A stretch of 9,707 nt of DNA from Anaerolineae bacterium (GTDB taxonomy: Bacteria; Chloroflexota; Anaerolineae; B4-G1; SLSP01), in contig JAFGSL010000173.1 in the NCBI GenBank assembly GCA_016934645.1, forward strand, positions 1-9,707. Reading direction: 5' to 3'. Under the pieces are notes generated by a model, which worked only from the letters and a program-made list of their open reading frames with translations, did not search any database and was not told the DNA's origin. Made by a program: the position numbers and the translations under genes. Below, piece by piece: positions 1 to 5,581 of the stretch. Numbering within the stretch: the first letter of the stretch is position 1; each line of letters opens with the position of its first letter.

Positions 1-1
1 C

Positions 2-1423
2 GGCGCGAACGTGCGCTGGCATCCCGATCACATGGAAACCCGTTTCCGCGAGTGGGTCGAAAATCTCAACTGGGACTGGTGTATCTCTCGCCAGCGCTAC
101 TACGGCGTGACGTTCCCGGTCTGGTATTGCGACGCCTGCGGCGCAGTCATTCTCGCCAGCGAGGACGAACTGCCCGTAGACCCGACCACGCGCGCGCCGT
201 CCCATCCATGTGAATGTGGCAGCACGTCCTTCACGCCGGAAACGGATGTGATGGACACCTGGGCCACATCATCGCTCTCGCCGCAGATCGTGGGGCAGCG
301 GCTGACGAATCCGGCGCTCTACGCGAAGGTCTATCCCTTCTCGCTGCGCCCGCAAGCCCACGAGATCATCCGCACCTGGGCGTTCTACACGATTGTGAAG
401 TCCTATCACCACTTCGGCGCGACGCCGTGGACTGACGCAGCCATTTCGGGGTGGGGGCTGGCCCCGGAAGGCACCGGCAAGATCAGCAAGAGTCGGGGTG
501 GCGGACCGATGCCGCCGATGGAGATGCTCGACCAGTACTCGGCAGACGCCGTGCGGTATTGGACATCGAGCACAGGCTTCGGCAAGGACTCGATCATCAG
601 CGAAGAGAAAATCCAGATCGGCGCGAAACTGGTCACCAAACTGTGGAACGTTGCCCGTTTCGCCGAACGGTTTTTGGCATCCGGTAGGGGCGAGGCATTG
701 TCCGAACGGCCATCCGATATCTCAGAATCCTCCGAATCCCACGATGCCGTGTCAAGCGAAGATGTTGTGCGCAATGCCTTGCCCCTACAGACCCCCGCCG
801 ATCGCTGGATTTTGGCGCGGTTACAGACATTGATTCGCCGCGTCACTGATCTGTTCCAGGGCTACGACTACGCCGCCGCCAAGAGCGAAATCGAGACTTT
901 CTTCTGGCGGGATTTGGCAGATAATTACCTGGAGATGGCGAAGCTGCGCCTGTATGGCGCAGACGCGGCCAGCGCAGACGCGGGTGCGCCTTTCACACTT
1001 GCCTATATCCTGCTGGCGACGCTCAAGTTGTTCGCGCCGTTTTTGCCGCATGTGACGGAGGAAATCTATCAGCACCTGTTCGCCGAACGCGACGGTGCAG
1101 TGTCCATCCACCTGGCCCGTTGGCCCGAAGTGGACGCGCGCTTTGCGGATGCTGATGCCGAATCCTTTGGCGAGACGCTGCTCGAGATCGCCACGGCGGT
1201 GCGCCGCCACAAAAGCGAGCAGGGGCTATCACTCGGTGCGGAGATCGGGCTGTTGTCTATCGCAACGCGCGATGCAGCCCTGGCGGAGCGATGCCGCGCA
1301 GCAACACAAGACCTCATCAGCGTTACACGTGCGCAACGTGTCGAAGTCGTTAGTGCTCTCGGTGGGGATAGTCATTTGTTGTTGGACGGCGAAGTCCAGG
1401 TGGGGTTGGTCGAATCATTGTAA
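2..1423 (+). CDS. valS: Valine--tRNA ligase, archaeal-type (type 2), 3' part; 5' end outside the window
   Basis: Class Ia aminoacyl-tRNA synthetase that joins valine to tRNA-Val in the cytoplasm. The reading frame is open from base 2, so the HIGH-motif Rossmann half and most of the editing domain lie upstream. Visible, numbering from the first codon: WDWCISRQR near residues 24-32, a CxxC...CxC zinc-type cluster around 42-74, DTWATSSL near 84, RPQAHEIIRTWAFYTI, then the KMSKS loop as KISKS at 160-164 followed by RGGGPMPP. An anticodon-binding helical domain starts at DRWILARL (about base 800). DTWATSSL and the RPQ-H-IIRTWAFY stretch are typical of the archaeal/rickettsial ValRS form; IleRS and bacterial ValRS differ here. 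The C-terminus ends without the long coiled coil of bacterial ValRS, as expected for type 2. The linker before DRWILARL is enlarged by about 35 Ser/Glu-rich residues encoded by an inverted-repeat element. A second, bacterial-type valS follows. The family call is firm; type 2 is likely. Confidence 0.9.
   Translation, partial: GANVRWHPDHMETRFREWVENLNWDWCISRQRYYGVTFPVWYCDACGAVILASEDELPVDPTTRAPSHPCECGSTSFTPETDVMDTWATSSLSPQIVGQRLTNPALYAKVYPFSLRPQAHEIIRTWAFYTIVKSYHHFGATPWTDAAISGWGLAPEGTGKISKSRGGGPMPPMEMLDQYSADAVRYWTSSTGFGKDSIISEEKIQIGAKLVTKLWNVARFAERFLASGRGEALSERPSDISESSESHDAVSSEDVVRNALPLQTPADRWILARLQTLIRRVTDLFQGYDYAAAKSEIETFFWRDLADNYLEMAKLRLYGADAASADAGAPFTLAYILLATLKLFAPFLPHVTEEIYQHLFAERDGAVSIHLARWPEVDARFADADAESFGETLLEIATAVRRHKSEQGLSLGAEIGLLSIATRDAALAERCRAATQDLISVTRAQRVEVVSALGGDSHLLLDGEVQVGLVESL
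684..788. repeat. Inverted-repeat element inside the type-2 valS reading frame
   Basis: The 17-base arm at 684-700 (GTAGGGGCGAGGCATTG) is the reverse complement of 772-788 (CAATGCCTTGCCCCTAC) except at one pair, which is a G-T wobble. The arms enclose 71 bp. The whole unit is 105 bp, exactly 35 codons, so the frame stays open. The encoded segment is rich in Ser, Glu and Asp and looks disordered. It lies in the linker between the KMSKS-side region and the anticodon-binding domain, where extra residues should be tolerated. I see no clear target-site duplication. It is probably a MITE-like or palindromic mobile repeat; its family is not identified here. Confidence 0.75.
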
Positions 1424-1451
1424 AATTTGACACCTGATTAGGAGGCGAACG

Positions 1452-1628
1452 ATGAACGAGATGGATATGCATGATCCCAAAAAGCAAGAAACTTCTCGGC
1501 CAGAGACCGTGGACGTTAAGCACACCGAAAGCGTGTGGGAGACGTTGATGATTATGGGAGAAGCGATTGGCAGAGGATGGCAGTCGCCTTTGAACAGTGT
1601 GGAATTATTATCTGATATGCGTCGTTAG
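1452..1628 (+). CDS. Small protein of 58 residues, unknown function
   Basis: Short ORF from ATG 1452 to TAG 1626-1628 with a textbook AGGAGG ribosome site at 1440-1445, six bases before the start and 28 bp after the upstream valS stop. The first 25 residues are hydrophilic (many D, K, E). The rest is a probable helix (SVWETLMIMGEAIGRGW) followed by QSPLNSVELLSDMRR. No cysteines, signal peptide or membrane segment are visible. The C-terminal half resembles small proteins I recall as common orphans in Chloroflexota and cyanobacteria, some discussed as antitoxin-like, but I cannot assign a family. No toxin gene follows. It is probably co-transcribed with the upstream synthetase. The strong ribosome site is the main evidence that it is real. 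Confidence 0.72.
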   Translation: MNEMDMHDPKKQETSRPETVDVKHTESVWETLMIMGEAIGRGWQSPLNSVELLSDMRR

Positions 1629-1694
1629 GGCCTGTAAAAGTATAACTTCTCGTTTGCTTGTTGGGCCTGTGCGTATTTGCGGGATATTGCCCAT

Positions 1695-1739
1695 CCCCCC
1701 GACCTCCTTCCCGCCAAGTGGGAAGGCTGGGAAGGGGGC
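1695..1739. repeat. Intergenic C-rich/G-rich palindrome
   Basis: CCTTCCC (1706-1712) pairs with GGGAAGG (1720-1726) around a 7-base loop. Outside it, the C run at 1695-1700 can pair with the G run at 1734-1738, with unpaired bases between. No T run follows, so it does not look like an intrinsic terminator for the + strand. It has the appearance of a dispersed intergenic palindrome, though a single copy cannot prove that. Confidence 0.5.
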
Positions 1740-1744
1740 TGCAT

Positions 1745-1759
1745 GCAACCTTTGGTTGC
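1745..1759. repeat. Small perfect hairpin in the valS leader
   Basis: GCAACC (1745-1750) and GGTTGC (1754-1759) form a perfect 6-bp stem with a TTT loop, 32 bases before the valS start. There is no downstream T tract. It could be the edge of the neighbouring palindrome or a leader structure; the function is unknown. Confidence 0.4.
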
Positions 1760-1791
1760 CTATCTGCTGACAAAATTTAGAAGGGGAACTG

Positions 1792-4554
1792 ATGACTGAA
1801 TTATCAAAAACTTACAATCCGAAAGACCATGAGCAACGTTTGTACCACTGGTGGGGGTCCGAAGGCTATTTCCGCCCTGAGACACTTATCGCCAAAGGCC
1901 GCGCTTCAAAGGACGGCGGGCGCTTCTGCATCACCATGCCGCCACCGAACGTCACGGGCATCCTGCACCTGGGCCACGCGATGACGGCAGCGATTGAGGA
2001 CCTGATGACGCGCTACTATCGCATGCGCGGCTTCGAAGCGCTCTTTCTGCCCGGATCGGACCATGCCGGTATCGCTACGCAGAACGTCGTCGAGCGCGAG
2101 CTGGCGAAAGAGGGGTTGACGCGCCATGATCTGGGTCGCGATGCCTTCATCGGAAAGTGCTGGGAGTGGAAAGGGAAGACGCATGCGCGTATCAACGATC
2201 AGCACCGGCAACTCGGTATCTCCTGCGATTGGGAGCGCGAACGTTTCACGCTCGATCCGGGCTTGAGCCAGGCTGTGCGCGTTGCGTTCCACACGCTTTA
2301 CGAACGCGGTTTGATCTATCGTGGGCCGTATATGGTCAATTGGTGCCCGCGCTGCGAGTCGGCAATTTCCGACCTGGAGGTAGTGCCAACGGAGCACGAT
2401 AGTCACCTGTGGCACATTCGCTATCCCGTGGTCGCCGAAAATTTCGGCGCGGATTGGTCCGGCCCGCAGCACCCGTGGGGCAGTGGACGCTGGGCCGAAG
2501 GAGCGACGACTTTTATCGAGATGGCGACCACGCGCCCGGAGACGATCCTCGGTGATAGTGGTGTCGCCGTTCATCCCGACGATCCACGCTGGCAAGCGCT
2601 CATTGGCAAGATGGCGATCCTACCGGCGATTGGGCGTCTTATTCCGATTGTGGCGGATGATGCGGTGGAGCCTGAATTCGGCACGGGCGCGGTGAAAGTG
2701 ACGCCTGCCCACGATCCCACCGATTACGAGATCGGTATGCGCCACAATCTGTCCCAGGTAGATGTGATGACGTCCACAGGTCTCATGAACGAGGAGGCCG
2801 GGCCGTACGTGGGGCTGGAACGTTATGCCTGCCGCGAGGCAATTGTGGCCGATTTTGAAAAAGAGGGGCTGCTCGTGAAAATCGAGCCGTATCATCACAG
2901 CGTCGGTCACTGCCAGCGCTGCGATACGGTTATCGAGCCGCGCATCAGTACACAGTGGTTTGTCCGCGCCAAGCCGCTGGCAGAAGAAGCGATCCGCGTC
3001 GTCCGCGATGGCACAATGCGCATCATCCCCGAGCGCTTCGAAAAGACGTGGTTCCACTGGATGGAGAACATCCGCGACTGGTGCATCAGCCGCCAACTGT
3101 GGTGGGGTCACCGTATCCCGGTGTGGTACTGCCAGGATTGCGATCACCAGTGGAGCGCCATTGAAGATCCCACGCAATGTCCCAAGTGCGATAGCCGGAT
3201 GATCGTGCAGGACGAGGACGTGCTCGATACCTGGTTCTCCTCCGGGCTGTGGCCGTTCTCCACACTCGGTTGGCCCGAAGCGACCGCCGACATGCAGCGC
3301 TTCTTCCCCACCGACATGCGCGAGACGGGTTATGACATTCTCTTCTTCTGGGTGGCCCGCGAGACGATGCTCTCGCTGGCGTTGCTCGGGCAGGCGCCGT
3401 ACAAGGACGTCTATCTGCACGGCCTTATCCGCAACGAGCGCGGCGAGAAGATCAGCAAATCCATGCCCGACGCGTGGAAGTACGACCCGCTCTACATCAT
3501 CGACGAATACGGCACGGACGCGCTGCGCTATACACTGACGACCTCTTCCACGCCGGGCAACGACATGAATCTCGATCCGCGCCGGCTGGAAGGTGCGCGC
3601 AACTTCGCTAACAAAATCTGGCAGGCGACACGGTTCATCCTGATGAATGTTCGTGATGCAAACCTGACAGGTCTCAGGCAAACCAGAGGTTTGCACGACC
3701 TGTCAGGTCTAGAACTGACGCTCGAAGACCGCTGGATCCTCAGCCGCATCGAGCGACTCACCGGCGACGTTCTCGCACTGATGGAGACACAGCAATATGG
3801 CGAAGCCGGGCGGCGCGTGCGCGACTTCCTGTGGGACGAGTTCTGCGACTGGTATATCGAGGCGAGCAAGGTACGGCTCTACGCGGAGGAAGCCGGTGTT
3901 GACAAGGATACACCGCGCATCGTATTGCTGACCGTGCTTGAGCGTGCGCTGCGCTTGCTGCATCCCTTCATGCCTTTTGTGACCGAGGCGCTTTGGCAGG
4001 CGTTGCCGCAAGCGGTGAGGGAAGGCGAGGCGCTCATCATTGCGCCGTGGCCGATGCAGGATCCATCATTGCTCGACGATGAGGTCGAAGCGCAGATGGC
4101 GTTGCTGATGGACCTCATCCGGGGCATCCGCAACGTGCGCTCGGAATACAACGTCGAAGCCGGGCGACGCGTCGCTGCGACCGTGGCGGCGGGCGAAAAC
4201 GCGCCGGTCATCGAAGCGCGGCGTTCGGTGCTGACGTTCCTCGCGCATCTAAACGCCGAGGTTCTGGAGATCGTGGCGGCGTGCGAGCCGGTGGCGCAGT
4301 CGGCGTCGGTGTTGGCGGGCGATGTCGTCGTCTACCTGCCACTTGCTGGGCTGGTGGACCTGGACGCGGAACGTGCGCGGCTGCAAAAGGCGCTGGAGAA
4401 CCTGGAGGGTCGCATCAACGGCAGTCGCCAGCGTCTCTCCGGTCCCTTCGCCGAGAAAGCGCCGGCCGACGTTGTCCAGCGCGAGCGCGAGCGCTTGGGG
4501 GATATGGAGACAGAAGCAGCGCAAGTCCGCGAGCAACTGGCACGGTTGGGGTAA
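1792..4554 (+). CDS. valS: Valine--tRNA ligase, bacterial-type, complete
   Basis: Cytoplasmic class Ia synthetase, 920 residues, a normal length for bacterial ValRS. In order: N-terminal YNPKDHEQRLYHWW; HIGH motif as PPPNVTGILHLGH (HLGH 59-62); CP1 editing domain with TTRPET (246-251) and HDPTDYE (307-313), which clears mischarged threonine in this family; WCISRQLWWGHRIPVWYC (430-447) and nearby paired cysteines; DTWFSSGLWPFSTLGW; KMSKS loop as KISKS (553-557); anticodon-binding domain from DRWILSR; and a charged C-terminal coiled coil over roughly the last 65 residues. Start chosen at ATG 1792 from AAGGGG five bases upstream. Two oddities: KISKS is followed by MPDAWKYDPL in place of the usual xGN-type sequence, and a palindromic element sits in frame just before DRWILSR. 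The gene after it starts 17 bp behind the stop, suggesting one transcript. Function is very secure. Confidence 0.97.
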   Translation: MTELSKTYNPKDHEQRLYHWWGSEGYFRPETLIAKGRASKDGGRFCITMPPPNVTGILHLGHAMTAAIEDLMTRYYRMRGFEALFLPGSDHAGIATQNVVERELAKEGLTRHDLGRDAFIGKCWEWKGKTHARINDQHRQLGISCDWERERFTLDPGLSQAVRVAFHTLYERGLIYRGPYMVNWCPRCESAISDLEVVPTEHDSHLWHIRYPVVAENFGADWSGPQHPWGSGRWAEGATTFIEMATTRPETILGDSGVAVHPDDPRWQALIGKMAILPAIGRLIPIVADDAVEPEFGTGAVKVTPAHDPTDYEIGMRHNLSQVDVMTSTGLMNEEAGPYVGLERYACREAIVADFEKEGLLVKIEPYHHSVGHCQRCDTVIEPRISTQWFVRAKPLAEEAIRVVRDGTMRIIPERFEKTWFHWMENIRDWCISRQLWWGHRIPVWYCQDCDHQWSAIEDPTQCPKCDSRMIVQDEDVLDTWFSSGLWPFSTLGWPEATADMQRFFPTDMRETGYDILFFWVARETMLSLALLGQAPYKDVYLHGLIRNERGEKISKSMPDAWKYDPLYIIDEYGTDALRYTLTTSSTPGNDMNLDPRRLEGARNFANKIWQATRFILMNVRDANLTGLRQTRGLHDLSGLELTLEDRWILSRIERLTGDVLALMETQQYGEAGRRVRDFLWDEFCDWYIEASKVRLYAEEAGVDKDTPRIVLLTVLERALRLLHPFMPFVTEALWQALPQAVREGEALIIAPWPMQDPSLLDDEVEAQMALLMDLIRGIRNVRSEYNVEAGRRVAATVAAGENAPVIEARRSVLTFLAHLNAEVLEIVAACEPVAQSASVLAGDVVVYLPLAGLVDLDAERARLQKALENLEGRINGSRQRLSGPFAEKAPADVVQRERERLGDMETEAAQVREQLARLG
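3658..3710. repeat. Nested palindromic element inside the bacterial-type valS reading frame
   Basis: ACCTGACAGGTC (3662-3673) and GACCTGTCAGGT (3697-3708) are perfect reverse complements. Inside them GCAAACC (3678-3684) pairs perfectly with GGTTTGC (3688-3694) around an AGA loop. A 4/2 internal loop separates the two stems. GCAAACC also occurs directly at 3658-3664. Each outer arm is itself nearly palindromic, so the arms can also be read as 12/13 direct repeats. The segment encodes roughly NLTGLRQTRGLHDLSG (about residues 624-639) with no frame break, in the linker before the anticodon-binding domain. Confidence 0.75.
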
Positions 4555-4560
4555 TCTTAA

Positions 4561-4566
4561 AGGAGG
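4561..4566 (+). promoter_or_regulatory. Ribosome binding site that fixes the start of the 253-residue gene
   Basis: AGGAGG lies five bases before ATG 4572. The open frame extends upstream to 4281, but that extension runs through valS in another frame and has no such site, so translation almost certainly starts at 4572. Confidence 0.85.
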
Positions 4567-4571
4567 ACGAC

Positions 4572-5333
4572 ATGCCCAAAAGCAGGCGAGAACAAAAACG
4601 CGCGCGGCGCGAAGCGAAGCGCAAAGAAAAGCGAAAGGCCATAAAGACGCAGTCGCAACCGCGCGGCAAGAAAGCAATGTTGCGTGCTGCACTGGCCTGG
4701 CCCGTGATGGAGTGTTGGGTCAACGAAGACTGGGAGGACCCCACCCAGTTGAATCAAGTCATTGTCACGCGACGAGATCCGGCAACTGGAGAAGTGTATG
4801 CGGCTACTTACCTGGTAGACCGCGCTTGTTTGGGCGTGAAGAATGCGGATGCGGCCAATTTCATCGATGCAGGGGAATTCCGCCGGGAAGTGTTGTCTAT
4901 TCTTGGGCAAAATCAGGAACTCATACAGATTGACTTCAATCTCGCTGCGAAGATTGTTAAAACTGGGATAGAATACGCGGCACAGTTCGGTTTCCGTCCG
5001 CATCGCGATTACCGGGATGCCTCAATTCTATTACAAGACGCCGATCCAGATGCTGTCGATGTCGAAATCCCTGTCGGTGGACCGGAGGGTAAACCGTTTT
5101 TCATCGCCGGGCCTTATGATAATGCGGATAAGATCATGAGTCGGTTGAGGCAACAATTGGGACCTGAAGGTTTTAATTTCATGATGCCTATCGATCCTGA
5201 AACTGGATTTTTCCTGGACGACGACGAGGATGAGGAAGATATTTTGGATGTCGATGACGTCGAAATCATCGAATTGTCCGATAAGGAGTATACGTTTACG
5301 CCAGATCATAAAGTCGACGACTCGGCAGCATAG
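4572..5333 (+). CDS. Conserved-looking hypothetical protein with basic head and acidic tail
   Basis: Protein of 253 residues, start set by AGGAGG. Residues 1-35 are almost all Lys/Arg with Gln and Glu, a likely helical, nucleic-acid- or ribosome-binding-like head. The middle is a globular region with WVNEDWEDP (49-57), VIVTRRDPATGEVYAATYLV (63-82), DRACLGVKNA (83-92), GIEYAAQFGFRPHRDY (132-147) and GKPFFIAGPYD (173-183). This pattern (an xxVxRR strand, LVDxxCLGVK, EYAxxxGFxPH, GKPFxxxGP) matches a family I recall from bacterial proteins often annotated as hypothetical or SEC-C-linked; no SEC-C cysteine motif is present. Residues 216-238 are dominated by Asp/Glu. There is no signal peptide or membrane segment, so it is probably cytoplasmic. 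It follows valS by 17 bp and ends in front of a strong terminator, so it is the last gene of that unit. No biochemical function is claimed. Confidence 0.88.
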   Translation: MPKSRREQKRARREAKRKEKRKAIKTQSQPRGKKAMLRAALAWPVMECWVNEDWEDPTQLNQVIVTRRDPATGEVYAATYLVDRACLGVKNADAANFIDAGEFRREVLSILGQNQELIQIDFNLAAKIVKTGIEYAAQFGFRPHRDYRDASILLQDADPDAVDVEIPVGGPEGKPFFIAGPYDNADKIMSRLRQQLGPEGFNFMMPIDPETGFFLDDDEDEEDILDVDDVEIIELSDKEYTFTPDHKVDDSAA

Positions 5334-5358
5334 CGATAGATTTACTCGAAGTTCAGTT

Positions 5359-5378
5359 GCCGCTCAAGCGGCTTTTTT
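5359..5378 (+). terminator. Intrinsic terminator after the valS/hypothetical unit
   Basis: GCCGC (5359-5363), loop TCAA, GCGGC (5368-5372), then six T (5373-5378), starting 25 bases after the stop codon. This is the full form of a rho-independent terminator on the + strand. Confidence 0.88.
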
Positions 5379-5427
5379 AAGGGGATTTTTGTGGCGGGGC
5401 AAAGTCCCGTCACAAAAATCCCCCTTT
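5379..5427. repeat. Strong palindromic element next to the terminator
   Basis: Bases 5381-5398 pair with 5406-5423 to give an 18-bp stem with a single G-T wobble (5394/5410) and a 7-base loop, GCAAAGT. The left arm is GGGGATTTTTGTGGCGGG and the right arm CCCGTCACAAAAATCCCC. AA at 5379-5380 and TTT at 5425-5427 extend the symmetry past one unpaired C. Such stem length in spacer DNA suggests a MITE-like or REP-like dispersed element. It may also act as a second barrier behind the terminator. Confidence 0.8.
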
Positions 5428-5434
5428 ATCTCCC

Positions 5435-5448
5435 CGGCCTTTAGGCCG
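5435..5448. repeat. Small perfect hairpin
   Basis: CGGCC (5435-5439) and GGCCG (5444-5448) around a TTTA loop. No T run follows. It sits just after the large palindrome and may belong to the same repeat-rich insertion; the role is unknown. Confidence 0.45.
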
Positions 5449-5548
5449 AAATTCTTGAGCCGACAGGAACCTGAAGTGCATTCTACCAAGAGAATAATAA
5501 GATCCTGATCTGGTCCGCTTTTCTTCTTCCCCATTGCTCGTTCTGTTG

Positions 5549-5554
5549 TATAAT
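5549..5554 (+). promoter_or_regulatory. -10 box of the dinG promoter
   Basis: A perfect TATAAT in AT-richer DNA, 27 bases before the dinG start and downstream of the terminator, so a new transcript is expected. No good -35 hexamer is found at 16-18 bp spacing (CTTCCC at 17 bp), so recognition may rely on the -10 or on an activator. Confidence 0.6.
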
Positions 5555-5572
5555 GTCTACCTTGAGCTTAGA

Positions 5573-5578
5573 AAGGAG
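5573..5578 (+). promoter_or_regulatory. Ribosome binding site that fixes the dinG start
   Basis: AAGGAG sits three bases before ATG 5582. The frame is open back to a TTG at 5534, but that codon lies upstream of the TATAAT box and would add 16 residues before the natural exonuclease start MAKTYVSLDLETTG. Confidence 0.75.
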
Positions 5579-5581
5579 CAC

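Larger units (their letters stand above)
1629..1791. other. Gap before bacterial-type valS, with hairpins and a weak promoter candidate
   Basis: This 163-bp spacer holds no credible gene; the antisense ORF through it is a by-product of the palindrome. GGGCCTGT occurs twice as a direct repeat (1628-1635 and 1663-1670). TATAAC at 1641-1646 could be a -10 box for valS, but no good -35 lies upstream. I found no T-box consensus (no AGGGTGGNACCGCG-like block). Two hairpins are listed separately. The valS ribosome site AAGGGG (1781-1786) ends the gap. Confidence 0.5.

Noticed and set aside
1552..1773. Antisense ORF of 73 codons across the gap before valS
   Set aside because: It is created by the C/G-rich palindrome, overlaps the small sense gene, and has no ribosome site or recognisable motif.
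1629..1791. Possible T-box riboswitch controlling valS
   Set aside because: No T-box consensus, no clear specifier stem and no terminator hairpin with a T run before the start codon.
2620..3696. Long antisense ORF (358 codons) opposite valS
   Set aside because: It is a shadow of a highly conserved GC-rich gene; the translation shows no domain and there is no ribosome site.
4281..4571. N-terminal extension of the 253-residue gene into valS
   Set aside because: The extension is an out-of-frame reading of valS, whereas ATG 4572 has an ideal AGGAGG site.
5534..5581. Longer dinG start at TTG 5534
   Set aside because: It lies upstream of the TATAAT box and has no ribosome site; the ATG at 5582 has one and gives the natural exonuclease N-terminus.
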